NCBI RefSeq assembly: GCF_000282195.1
Contig: NZ_AKJT01000037.1
Location: 1 to 64,000, forward strand
Source: Pseudomonas sp. GM18
GTDB lineage: Bacteria; Pseudomonadota; Gammaproteobacteria; Pseudomonadales; Pseudomonadaceae
Length of the DNA stretch: 64,000 nucleotides
Direction: 5' to 3'
The stretch's first letter is position 1. Each line of letters begins with the position of its first letter. This document shows, piece after piece, positions 8,014-17,700 of this stretch. The notes under the pieces were generated by a model. The model did not search any database. It was not told the origin of the DNA and saw only the letters and a list, made by a program, of their open reading frames with translations. The position numbers and the translations under genes were made by a program.

Positions 8014-9027
8014 ATGTCAGCGTTTTCTCAGCGTCAGGTCTTGTTGCTCATCAGTTGGGTCATCATCTTTGGCGGTTTGCTGCTGGTGATCCCTCTGCGA
8101 TTGCTGCCCAGCCTGCTGGCCGGGTTGTTGGTGTTCGAACTGGTCAACATGCTCACGCCGCAATTGCAACGGCTGATCGAAGGCCGCCGTGCGCGCTGGT
8201 TGGCGGTGGCATTGCTGGGGACATTGGTGGTCAGTGTGCTGGCGCTGATCTTCGCCGGTGCGATCAGTTTCCTGCTGCACGAGGCGGAAAACCCCGGTGC
8301 TTCCCTCGACAAATTCATGGGCGTGGTCGACCGCGCACGCGGGCAGCTGCCGCCGTTCATCGACGCTTATTTGCCGGCCAGTGCCGCCGAGTTCCGGGTG
8401 GCCATCGGCGAGTGGATGAGCAAGCACTTGAGCGACTTGCAACTGGTGGGCAAGGACGCGGCGCACATGTTCGTGACGCTGCTGATCGGCATGGTGCTGG
8501 GGGCGATCATCGCCTTGCAGCGCGTGCCGGACCTGACCAAGCGCAAGCCCTTGGCTGCGGCGCTGTTCGACCGCTTGCACCTGTTGGTCCAGGCGTTTCG
8601 CAACATCGTATTCGCGCAGATCAAGATTTCGCTGCTCAACACCTTTTTCACCGGGATTTTCCTCGCGGTGATCCTGCCGATGTTCGGGATCAAGCTGCCG
8701 TTGACCAAAACCCTGATCGTGCTGACCTTCCTGCTCGGCTTGTTGCCGGTGATCGGCAACCTGATGTCGAACACTCTGATCACCATCGTCGGCCTGTCGC
8801 TGTCGATCTGGGTGGCGGTGGCGGCACTGGGGTATCTGATTTTTATCCACAAGCTCGAATACTTCCTCAACGCGCGCATCGTCGGCGGGCAGATCAGTGC
8901 CAAGTCGTGGGAGTTGTTGCTGGCGATGCTGGTATTCGAGGCCGCGTTCGGCCTGCCGGGGGTGGTGGCGGGGCCGATTTATTACGCGTACCTGAAGAGT
9001 GAGTTGAAGCAGGTGGGGATGGTGTAA
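8014..9027 (+). CDS. AI-2E family transporter
   Basis: A 337-residue inner-membrane protein of the AI-2E/YdiK-PerM family with paired N-terminal helices, a soluble middle, and four C-terminal helices. The conserved segment LLPVIGNLMSNTLI near residue 247 and GPIYYAYLKSE at the C-terminus fit. Despite the name, most members are not AI-2 exporters; some act as ion antiporters. The gene stands alone and converges on the Hsp70 gene. Confidence 0.85.
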   Translation: MSAFSQRQVLLLISWVIIFGGLLLVIPLRLLPSLLAGLLVFELVNMLTPQLQRLIEGRRARWLAVALLGTLVVSVLALIFAGAISFLLHEAENPGASLDKFMGVVDRARGQLPPFIDAYLPASAAEFRVAIGEWMSKHLSDLQLVGKDAAHMFVTLLIGMVLGAIIALQRVPDLTKRKPLAAALFDRLHLLVQAFRNIVFAQIKISLLNTFFTGIFLAVILPMFGIKLPLTKTLIVLTFLLGLLPVIGNLMSNTLITIVGLSLSIWVAVAALGYLIFIHKLEYFLNARIVGGQISAKSWELLLAMLVFEAAFGLPGVVAGPIYYAYLKSELKQVGMV

Positions 9028-9035
9028 CCCCACCC

Positions 9036-9066
9036 GATCGTTCCCACGCAGAGCGTGGGAACGATC
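9036..9066. terminator. Perfect palindrome between convergent genes
   Basis: GATCGTTCCCACGC, AGA, then GCGTGGGAACGATC: 14-bp perfect arms with a 3-base loop. It sits between the stops of two convergent genes and can fold on either transcript, so it may act as a bidirectional terminator. It is the same sequence that forms the outer ends of the long palindromic elements at 21,835, 28,772 and 41,307. Confidence 0.6.
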
Positions 9067-9083
9067 ATTAACAGGATCTCGGA

Positions 9084-10358
9084 TCAGGCCAAAGTGCCGT
9101 AACGCTTCATCGCCTCAATTGCCAACCCGCTGCCAATGCTGCCGAAGATGTTCCCCTCAACATGCTGCGCCTTCGGCAACATCGCCGAGACGCTGTTGCG
9201 CAGCGCCGGAATCCCGCTCGAACCGCCAGTGAAGAACACCGTATCCACCTGATCGACCCGCACATTGGCGTCGTTCAGCAATTGGGTCACGCTGTTGCGC
9301 ACCCGCTCCAGCAAGTTGTCGATGGCTGATTCGAACAGCGCACGAGTCAGTTCCACACTCAAACCGGACTCGATGCGATCCAGCGGTACATGGCGGCTGT
9401 CGGCGTGGGTCAGCTGGATTTTGGTTTCTTCCACTTCCATCGCCAGCCAGTGCCCGGCGCGCTGGTCGATCAGTTTGAACAGGCGATCGATGCCGCCGGT
9501 GTCTTCAATGTCGTAACGCATGCTGCCCAGGGCCAGGGTCGATTTCTGCGAGTACACCGAGTTGATGGTGTGCCAGGTCGCCAGGTTCATGTGATGGCTG
9601 GTGGGCATGTAGGCGCCGCTCTTCATGCGGCTGCCGTAGCCGAACAGCGGCATCAGGCCCTGCAGGCTCAGCTGCTTGTCGAAATCGGTCCCGCCGATGT
9701 GCACGCCGCCGGTAGCGAGAATGTCGTCGTGACGGTTGTCGTGGCCACGTCGCTCAGGGGACAGGCGCACCAGGGAGAAGTCGGACGTACCACCACCGAT
9801 GTCCACAATCAGGACAAGCTCTTCCTTTTCGATGGTCGACTCGTAGTCGAACGCCGCAGCGATCGGCTCGTACTGGAACGAGACTTCCTTGAAGCCGATG
9901 GCGCGGGCCACGTCCACCAGGGTGTTCTCGGCTTCCTGGTCGGCCAGTTCGTCGTCATCGACGAAAAACACCGGACGGCCCAGCACCACTTCCTCGAACT
10001 CCCGACCGGCGGCGGCTTCGGCACGCTTCTTCAATTGGCCGATGAACAACCCGAGCAGGTCCTTGAACGGCATCGCCGTGCCGAGGACGCTGGTGTCGTG
10101 CTTGATCAGCTTGGAACCCAGCAGGCTCTTGAGCGAGCGCATCAGCCGGCCTTCGTAACCTTCCAGGTATTCGTGCAGCGCCAGCCGGCCGTATACCGGG
10201 CGGCGTTCTTCCATGTTGAAGAAGACCACCGAGGGCAGGGTGATCTTGTCGTCCTCCAGCGCGATCAGCGTTTCCATGCCGGGGCGCAGCCAGCCGACGG
10301 TGGAGTTGGACGTGCCGAAGTCGATACCACAGGCACGGGCTGGAGATGCGTTTTTCAT
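9084..10358 (-). CDS. Hsp70-family chaperone (YegD-like)
   Basis: A 424-residue protein with the actin/Hsp70 ATPase fold: phosphate loop 1 at CGIDFGTSNSTVGW, phosphate loop 2 at VDIGGGTSDFSLV, and the adenosine motif FFTGGSSGIPALR. It lacks the C-terminal substrate-binding domain of DnaK, which defines the YegD group, so it is an atypical ATPase rather than a full foldase. I use the ATG at 10,358; a TTG at 10,367 is in frame but less likely. It diverges from the DnaJ-like cbpA gene across 296 bases, which hints at shared chaperone work. Confidence 0.85.
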   Translation of the reverse strand: MKNASPARACGIDFGTSNSTVGWLRPGMETLIALEDDKITLPSVVFFNMEERRPVYGRLALHEYLEGYEGRLMRSLKSLLGSKLIKHDTSVLGTAMPFKDLLGLFIGQLKKRAEAAAGREFEEVVLGRPVFFVDDDELADQEAENTLVDVARAIGFKEVSFQYEPIAAAFDYESTIEKEELVLIVDIGGGTSDFSLVRLSPERRGHDNRHDDILATGGVHIGGTDFDKQLSLQGLMPLFGYGSRMKSGAYMPTSHHMNLATWHTINSVYSQKSTLALGSMRYDIEDTGGIDRLFKLIDQRAGHWLAMEVEETKIQLTHADSRHVPLDRIESGLSVELTRALFESAIDNLLERVRNSVTQLLNDANVRVDQVDTVFFTGGSSGIPALRNSVSAMLPKAQHVEGNIFGSIGSGLAIEAMKRYGTLA

Positions 10359-10654
10359 GTCTTTCAAGTTCCGGTTAAAAAACGGCCGCGCAGTGTATGT
10401 CAGTGCGGCGCAGATTCGAAGGCCGACTATCTGTTAAATCACATTGATCTGCGCTTGAAAGATGCGTCATCACCCCCAAACTTCCCTGCATAGGTTTGGC
10501 AATCCTTGGGCGACAGCAAGAACTGCGCCCTGTTGCCGATAAACTTCTGATGCGCTGCCCGGTCACAAAATTGAGATCGGTCAATCAAGACGCTGCAAAC
10601 AAGAGCATGCTGTGCCGAGCGGCGCGATTTCGATAATGGATGGTGATTCCCTCG

Positions 10655-11602
10655 ATGGACTTCAAAGACTATTACAAGATTCTCGGTGTGGAGCCGACCG
10701 CGGACGATAAGGCGATCAAGGCCGCCTATCGAAAGCTGGCGCGCAAATACCACCCCGATGTCAGCAAGGAAAAGGACGCCGAGGCCAAGTTCAAGGACGC
10801 GTCCGAAGCCTATGAAGCGCTGAAAAGCGCCGACAAGCGCGCCGAATACGACGACTTGCGCAAATACGGTCACCACGGCCAGCCCTTCCAGGGCCCGCCG
10901 GGTTGGCAGAGCCGTGGTGGTTTCGGTGGTGGTGGGCAGGACACGGGCGATTTCTCGGACTTCTTCAGTTCGATCTTCGGCAACCGTGGTCCGGGTTTCG
11001 GTGGTGGTGGACGGTCGGGCCATAGCGCCGGTCGTCGAGGGCAAGACGTGGAAATGGAATTACCGGTTTTTCTGGAAGAAACCCTGTCGACCGAATCGAA
11101 GAAGGTCAGCTTCCAGGTGCCGCAGTACAACGCTGCCGGCCAGCATGTCAGCAACACCAGCAAAAGCCTGAACGTGAAGATCCCGGCCGGCGTGACCGAC
11201 GGCGAGCGCATCCGCCTCAAGGGCCAGGGCGCTCCGGGCATCGGTGGCGGGGCCAATGGCGACCTGTACCTGACCATTCGTTTTGCGCCGCACCCCAAAT
11301 TCGACGTCGAAGGCGAGAACCTGATCATCACCTTGCCGCTGGCACCGTGGGAGCTGGCGCTGGGGACTGAAGTCGCGGTGCCGACCCTGACCGGCAAGAT
11401 CAACCTCAAGGTGCCGGCCGGCAGCCAGAATGGCCAGCGCATGCGCGCCAAGGGCCATGGCCTGCTGCACAAGGCCGGTCACCGCGGCTACCTGTTCGTG
11501 CAGCTCAAGGCGGTGATGCCGAAAAAACTCGACCATGACGTCAAGGCGTTGTGGGAGGAGTTGGCGAAAAAAGCCGCTTTCGATCCGCGAGAGAATTTTT
11601 GA
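10655..11602 (+). CDS. cbpA: DnaJ-like co-chaperone CbpA
   Basis: A 315-residue class B J-protein. The J domain occupies residues 1-70 with the catalytic HPD at 33-35 (KYHPDVS). A Gly/Phe-rich linker follows ([13 protein letters not shown]), then two C-terminal beta-barrel domains (residues about 130-305) with no zinc finger. CbpA stimulates DnaK and also binds curved DNA. I start at the ATG at 10,655 (MDFKDYY) because family members begin there; an upstream ATG at 10,640 is in frame. The gene is followed 25 bases later by cbpM, its specific inhibitor. Confidence 0.93.
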   Translation: MDFKDYYKILGVEPTADDKAIKAAYRKLARKYHPDVSKEKDAEAKFKDASEAYEALKSADKRAEYDDLRKYGHHGQPFQGPPGWQSRGGFGGGGQDTGDFSDFFSSIFGNRGPGFGGGGRSGHSAGRRGQDVEMELPVFLEETLSTESKKVSFQVPQYNAAGQHVSNTSKSLNVKIPAGVTDGERIRLKGQGAPGIGGGANGDLYLTIRFAPHPKFDVEGENLIITLPLAPWELALGTEVAVPTLTGKINLKVPAGSQNGQRMRAKGHGLLHKAGHRGYLFVQLKAVMPKKLDHDVKALWEELAKKAAFDPRENF

Positions 11603-11627
11603 TTCCGAGATAAGGAGGAGCCCAATC

Positions 11628-11933
11628 ATGAGCGACCCCGTGATCGTTCAATTGGACCTGGCAGAATTCTGTGAGGCGACCGAGTTGTCGGACGTGCATG
11701 TGATCGAGATCGTCGAACACGGCATCCTCGAACCACAGGGGACAGAGCCCAAGGATTGGCGTTTCACCGACTATGAACTGGTATTGGCCAAGCGCGCCGC
11801 CAAGCTGCGGCGCGACCTGGAGCTGGAATGGGAAGGCGTCGCCCTGGCACTGGACCTGCTTGACGAGGTCCAGCAACTGCGGGCCGAGAACCGCATGCTC
11901 AAGCAGCGGTTGGGGCGGCTGGTGGTCGAGTAA
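11628..11933 (+). CDS. cbpM: Chaperone modulator CbpM
   Basis: A 101-residue protein with a MerR-like fold that binds the J domain of CbpA and blocks its co-chaperone and DNA-binding activities. The segment VIEIVEHGILEPQG is the family signature, followed by DWRFTDYELVLAKRA and a C-terminal coiled coil (LDEVQQLRAENRMLKQRL). The ATG at 11,628 has a strong AAGGAGGAG upstream. It forms an operon with cbpA. Confidence 0.92.
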   Translation: MSDPVIVQLDLAEFCEATELSDVHVIEIVEHGILEPQGTEPKDWRFTDYELVLAKRAAKLRRDLELEWEGVALALDLLDEVQQLRAENRMLKQRLGRLVVE

Positions 11934-12111
11934 CGCGAAACATTCATTCAATAAAAGTCGCAGCTGACGTACCTGAGGACAGGTATGTTACTGATCGGCT
12001 ATGCGCTTTTGCGGATAGGTCACAGTTATGAATACTGGCAATGACGCCAAGTGTCCCTTCTGGATTCCGTTCGTGGGTGAGGAGGGGGCAACGATTCAGG
12101 GATGAAAAACC

Positions 12112-13695
12112 ATGTCACCAAAACCGCCTGTCAAAGGCAAAAAAGGTACGGGCGCAGGCGATATAAACACTCGTCCGATGCAGCCATCAAGCGAGCCTGC
12201 ACCGAGTCCTACTGTACCCCATGTCGACTTCGGCCCGTCAATCGGGGCGCATCCGCGAAACCCCGCGGGACGGCGCCGAATACCGGGGGGAATCGAGCCA
12301 GGTGAAATCCCGCCAGCGCCGACAATATCAATTAGCGAAATACCTATAGGGTCTGTGCCGGTGCCGGATCACACGCATCGCCCGCTGCAGCATTACCGGA
12401 TTACCGCTCGTGCCCGACTTCCGGAGTCCGATGCACAAGGTTTCAGGACGTTCAAAGGGCGGCGGTTTGTCGATGTCCCCGGCGGCCTCGTACACGTCGG
12501 AACGGACCCGCAAACAGGTCAGTACCGGGCCAAATTGCTAAGTGAGCTGACACCTTCCGGGCCGGTGCTGGTGCGCGATTCCGACCTCAAGCTCTGGTAC
12601 CCGCTGGATGACGCCGGCCCCAGCCGCTTTCGGTCGGCCGCCCCCCGCACGGATGCCTTGTCGGCCATGAATACGGCGTCTCCTCTACGAATGTCCGCTG
12701 CGCAAGCAATCGAATTCGATGGAGGACACTATTTTATTGCCGGGTTTCCTGATGCAGGTGACGGACAGCACTACCTGTTGAGAATAATCGATCCGGATAA
12801 TTCGTCCGAGCTCGTCAGCAGTGGAATCATTGCCGGATCGGATGACAATGGCGTCTGGCGTCGCAACAATATGCCAGAAAAGCTGATGTCGGAGTTGTCC
12901 GATGACGAGTTTCATCTGGCTTCAGAATCGATGCCGGTGAAGTCCTTTACCCCTGCGGAACTCGAGGTCATGCGGCGCGAAGAGCCTTACTTGGCTAAAA
13001 ACAATCGACTGGGAACCTACAATCGCGCAAACAATGGAAAGTACCCACTCAGGGATCTGCGGGGTAGACCCGTACGTATTCGAACACTTGAGACCAAAGT
13101 CACACTCTCCGACGGTCGTCAATACACCTCGGAACAGATCAAGCCTTACATTAAGTTTGAAGGGTATGAAGATGTCGCCAGGTTATACGAAGAAAAACTG
13201 GAGTTGCGCCTGTTCACCGAGGCGGATGTAAAAGTGCCGGGAGAAAAGGCCTTGATAGGTCAATCCATGGTGGTTGCCAATAAGCGCATCGCCGAAGGTG
13301 AAATCGTTGGCGTTTATGGAGGAACACTTCGCGCCGGCAGATACCTTGACTTCGAGGAGGAAACGTTCTCCATGCTCGCCGGTATCAACCTCAAGTATGG
13401 TGAAGGACAGTTCGAGCAAGAGCGGATCGCTGTCGTGGGGGACACTATCGTTTCCAGAATCAATACCAACTTCGAATACGACGCTGCCGCGAAACCGATA
13501 CGCCAGGCGGCGGCTGGCTATAACGTTGATAACATTCCATTTCAATGTGAAGCTGATCTGCAATTGGGCGACAAACTGGTCAGGAGGCAATATAGCTTGA
13601 ATGCGATGTTTGCAACTGCTGATATCCCCGCGGGTACGGAGTTACGTTTGAATTATCGATATTCAGAGGATGAAATCGCGCGGAAATTTCCGTAA
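12112..13695 (+). CDS. Putative effector with C-terminal SET-like domain
   Basis: A 527-residue protein. Residues 1-95 are proline-rich and disordered, with no signal peptide. Residues about 105-165 contain FKGRRFVDVPGGLVHVG and YRAKLLSELTPSGPVLV, a segment I know from large Pseudomonas insect or host toxins. Residues about 380-520 look like a SET domain: KRIAEGEIVGVYGG matches the opening strand, VSRINTNFEYDA falls where the Asn-His motif lies, and ATADIPAGTELRLNYRYSED matches the closing segment with its tyrosine. The canonical NHSC motif is absent, so activity is uncertain. SET proteins methylate lysines, often on histones, which would make this a host-directed factor. An AGGGA lies before the ATG. 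It neighbours the NEL ligase gene. Confidence 0.55.
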   Translation: MSPKPPVKGKKGTGAGDINTRPMQPSSEPAPSPTVPHVDFGPSIGAHPRNPAGRRRIPGGIEPGEIPPAPTISISEIPIGSVPVPDHTHRPLQHYRITARARLPESDAQGFRTFKGRRFVDVPGGLVHVGTDPQTGQYRAKLLSELTPSGPVLVRDSDLKLWYPLDDAGPSRFRSAAPRTDALSAMNTASPLRMSAAQAIEFDGGHYFIAGFPDAGDGQHYLLRIIDPDNSSELVSSGIIAGSDDNGVWRRNNMPEKLMSELSDDEFHLASESMPVKSFTPAELEVMRREEPYLAKNNRLGTYNRANNGKYPLRDLRGRPVRIRTLETKVTLSDGRQYTSEQIKPYIKFEGYEDVARLYEEKLELRLFTEADVKVPGEKALIGQSMVVANKRIAEGEIVGVYGGTLRAGRYLDFEEETFSMLAGINLKYGEGQFEQERIAVVGDTIVSRINTNFEYDAAAKPIRQAAAGYNVDNIPFQCEADLQLGDKLVRRQYSLNAMFATADIPAGTELRLNYRYSEDEIARKFP

Positions 13696-13759
13696 GCGCC
13701 GGGCTAGTCAAGGATGGGTAACCTCCATCAGTTGCGGCAAAACCAAAAGCCTGGCGATG

Positions 13760-14506
13760 CTAAGCAGCTGGCGCGTTTTTAGTTAACGTCACCGTAAACA
13801 ACGTGCCATCTGCCTCGCTCGACGTTACCTCTATCGTGTCCTGATGGGCATCGACCACTTCCTTGACGATAAACAACCCCAGGCCAAAGCTGGTGGAGGG
13901 CTGGCCGAGTTCCTCGTAGGCACTGCGCACCAGCGGATCGAAAATAGTGACGATCGCTTCGGCCGGAATCGGCACGCCGTCGTTGTGCACGGTGAGCCGA
14001 ACGCTGTCCTCTTCACCCCGGAGTGTCAGGATTGCCAGGAAGATGTCCCGGGAATGATTGACCTGCTCGGCATAGGCGGTGGTCGATTCGGCCAGGGCTT
14101 CGTCGATGGCTTCGTTGACGCGGATCATGTCCTGGAAATAGGCGATGTCGGGGGATTCCAGGCTATTGACCTACAAGCGGATCACGCAGGCGCGCAAATG
14201 GCGAAATTCGCTGGTCATCTGCACTAGGTCAGCGCCTACGGTATGGCGCAGCTCACCATGGCTGGCGCCGGCCTCGTCCATGCTCGGAGTTTTTTCCAGA
14301 CCTTCGCCTTTGGCCTTGGCAATCTGTTCGCTGGAGGTTTGCGCGGTGGTCATGTCTCGTGCCGAGGCCAACAAAATGGCCTTGGCGTGATCGCGCAAGG
14401 CGGCCCTGTCCATGTGCTCGGCCGCCGGGGTAATGGTTTTGGCGAATTGCTCCCATTCATCGACGATACGGTCCACGTGTTGCCTGATGAATTCGGGTAG
14501 GCGTAT
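13760..14506 (-). pseudogene. Decayed sensor histidine kinase (RsbRD-HATPase)
   Basis: One reading frame can be followed from 14,506 to 13,760 but carries three defects. The codon expected to be the start reads ATA (followed by RLPEFI). A TAG at 14,171-14,173 interrupts the frame where relatives have the Trp of a VLRLW motif. After SRDIFLAIL (near 14,027) the sequence jumps straight to TLRGEEDSVRLTVHNDG, so the phosphoacceptor His region and the N box are missing. What remains is an N-terminal RsbRD-like sensor (EWEQFAKTITPAAEHMD) and the ATP-lid end of the kinase (HNDG, FGLGLFIVKEVVD). The family comparison is from memory. The gene cannot encode a working kinase. Confidence 0.75.
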
Positions 14507-14747
14507 GTCCGGTTTCCTGGTGGGACGTCTGGCGCACCTTACCCCCCCTTTGTGCTTCGCTAAAAACTACCGTTGCGCGGTGGGGCCCTCTATTCGGCAG
14601 TGTTCGGGTGGTAATTACTTATTTTTCAGATTCTGAAATCGAATGCGATCTTGATGTATTGCTGATTTCTGAGCTGTTTTTTGATCTTTTGTTTTTGTCG
14701 CCAACCCATAGTCTGGTCGTTCCTTTCATCGCATAAGGATTTGCGAA

Positions 14748-17700
14748 ATGAACGAGCTTTCGGGCACTGCGACGTTGCAAACAATGACCGGGGTTGTAGG
14801 TGAAGAAGGAGAGCACAATGTTTATCGTGATTATCTTCTGAGCAAACTGCCCTCGCCGATAAAAGATGCACCCGCCTCACGCCTTGTTTCAATTGCCCAT
14901 TCGGAACCGGATTTTCCTGAATGGTATTTGAATTCAAGGGCCATCGATCGCCAGTACCTCAAGGAGTTGATCGACGAGCGCTGGCGCCTCCAGGGTCCAT
15001 TGGACGATACGCTGGAGGATGTGCAACAAGACATTCATGCCTTTGCCGAACCCTTGCTTGTTCAAGCATTGAAAGAGCAATTGAATCTGGAGCTGGACGT
15101 CAATACGACGCTGATTCGGCTGTATATCCCGGCCAAACTGGGTATTGGCATCGATACCAATGCCAGTCGACTCAGAGAGTCCACATTGCTGGAAGCTGCG
15201 TTGCACAATTTTGAACAACCCGAAACGCAGGAGGGCGCGTTTCGTGACGGTTCCGGCATCTTCATCAAGGATGACGAGAACCAACTTCAGCGGCAGGCAC
15301 TGACGGTCGAAAGATTTGCTGTCTTGTGTCGGACGCTTGATATCGGTGCGCAATATCAGCGGCACATCAAGGCATTGCTGGCACCTGAGGCAGTCGCGGC
15401 CAAAGCGACAGTGGTGCGGCAATGCACGGCCAGTGAAAAAGCCGCCTTCAACGAATCGGCGCTTATCGCTTATCTGAAAAAAGACATCACTTCCTATGGC
15501 TACGGGAAACTTCGGCAGATTCGTGACAATGAACAAGGCGTTTTGATGGGGCGTCGTCCCTTGCAATGTCATCGGCTGTCGATCATGGGTTTCAGGCTGT
15601 CCGGTATTGTGTTGTTCAGTGCGGTGGCAGACCCTTCAAAAATCAAAAGAGTTTACGACGCTCTGATTCCACGGCATCAACGAACGATGCTGGAATGGTC
15701 GCGCCGTCTGACACTGCTCCCGGGACAGGAGTTTGAACAGTTCAAGTTGCTCGAGGCGTTTTTCGCCAATGGCCCCAGTGGTCTCGTCGACGCCATGCTG
15801 CAACGCAATGATGTTTATCAACAAAGCCGTCTCGAGGGGACGTTGATTGCGTATATACCCGATGATCCTGAGCACCCCTTCAAAGAGTACGAGTCCTTCA
15901 CTGATTTCATGAAGGAACTGACGAGCCAGTTGCGCTCGCCGAGCTATCAACAGTTTTTCAGCCGTTTCGTGGCGCAAAAAGACAAGGGCAAGTTTTTTGC
16001 CCGGGTTCGCGAGCGTCTCTCGACGTTCACCTGGACACAGCGTGAACCATTGAACATGGGACCCTGGTGGCGAGAAACCGCGGTCGAAAATGCCGATGCA
16101 GAGCCTGTCACGAATATCATTTCCGGCGATCTCTGGCCGCAAATGGGCCTGTGGCGCAGGGAAAAAGCGATTGCAGATGCGCGGCAAATCGCCGTGCCGA
16201 CTGGCGATGAAGACGCCACCACCCGTTGGAATCGCCTGAGCAGTTACCTGAACATCGGCTGGAACGTGTTCAACTTTGGCGCCATGCTGGTTCCCGGCCT
16301 GGGCGAAGCGATGCTGGCTGTCATGGTCGGGCAGATGCTCTTCGAAACCATGGAAGGCATCGAAGACTGGAGTAAGGGAGACAAGGAGGAAGGGGCGGCC
16401 CATCTTACTGGTGTCATGATCAATTTCGCCCAGTTGGCCATCATGGCGGCCGGGCATGTCCTGCCCTCCGGTGCGGCTGCGTCCGTCAAACCATCGGCTT
16501 TTATCGACCGGTTGAAAAAGGTTGAGCTGCCGGACGGCAAGACGCGCCTCTGGAACCCGGACCTTTCGCCCTACGCGCATGACGTGGCATTGCCCAATGA
16601 GGCGAAGCCAAACGAGCTGGGTCTGTACCGGCACAGTGGAAAAGACATCCTCAAGCATGAAAACAAACACTTCGAAGTCATAAACGATCCTCTCACCGGC
16701 CAGCCACGCTTGCGTCACCCGAACCGGCCACAGGCTTATCAACCGACACTGGAGCACAACGGTGCCGGCGTGTGGAAGACAGAACTCGACCGCCCCCTCG
16801 AGTGGGACAAAACCACACTCATGCGGCGCATGGGGCCGACGGTCGAGGGTTTTTCCGATGGCACGCTGGAGCAGATTCGTCTCGTCAGTGGACTGGAGGA
16901 GGACCAATTACGCAGGTTGCACGTCGTTGGCGATCCGCCGCCAGCGCTGCTGACCGATACCATCGAACGCTTCAAGAGCTGGGCTGATGTGCAAAAGCTG
17001 CCCGAGCAGATAAGGCTCAATGAGGTTGCGCAAGCGTTCGTCGAGCAGGTGCCCCGGTTGCTGGTTGAACTGCCGGGATGGCCCGAGCAAAAAAGCATCG
17101 AGCTTGTTGACGGTGCCGGACACGGGGAGCGCTCGATAAAGTTTGGCAACGTCGATGCGTTGCCGGCCAACACGCTGAAGGTAAGCCGTGCCGAGGTCCG
17201 TGCAGGAAAACTGCCGGGGCTTGCCGTGAAGTTTGCGAACGAGACCGACATCCACGCGATGCTCGGGCAGGGCATTTCCACTGACGAGCAAATCCGCATC
17301 GATGCCTTGAAAAATCAGCTTGCCGAGCGGGCAGGCAATCGGCCCGGGCCTCTGTTTGACGCGCTTGATCGTCGTTTGCAACAGACCGACAACCCACAAG
17401 TGCTGGTGCTCCAGGACGCGTTCAGTGGGCTTCCCACTGCCATAGCCCGGGAGCTGCTGGCCGACATCAAGCCGCAAGACCTGCCCAATATCACCGAGCC
17501 GTCGTGCATCCCCCTGCGGCTCAGAGAACGTGCGCGCGCCGCCCTGCAGGCGATACGAACCGCGCGCGCTTATGAAGGGCTCTTTCTCGATTCGGCGTTC
17601 AGTGTGGACACCGAGCGGTTGGCGTTGCGCTCGTTGCAAGCATTGCCCAACTGGCCGGAAAACGTTCGGATCGAAATCCGTGAAGACTCATTCGACGGGC

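Noticed and set aside
8017..9033. 338-codon minus-strand frame over the AI-2E transporter gene
   Set aside because: Typical high-GC antisense shadow; hydrophilic low-complexity translation without a ribosome site.
11934..14747. Type III (hrp box) promoters before the SET-like and NEL genes
   Set aside because: No GGAACC followed at 15-16 bases by CCAC was seen in either upstream region.
15636..16907. 423-codon minus-strand frame inside the NEL toxin gene
   Set aside because: Shadow of the plus-strand toxin; no start signal and no recognisable protein.
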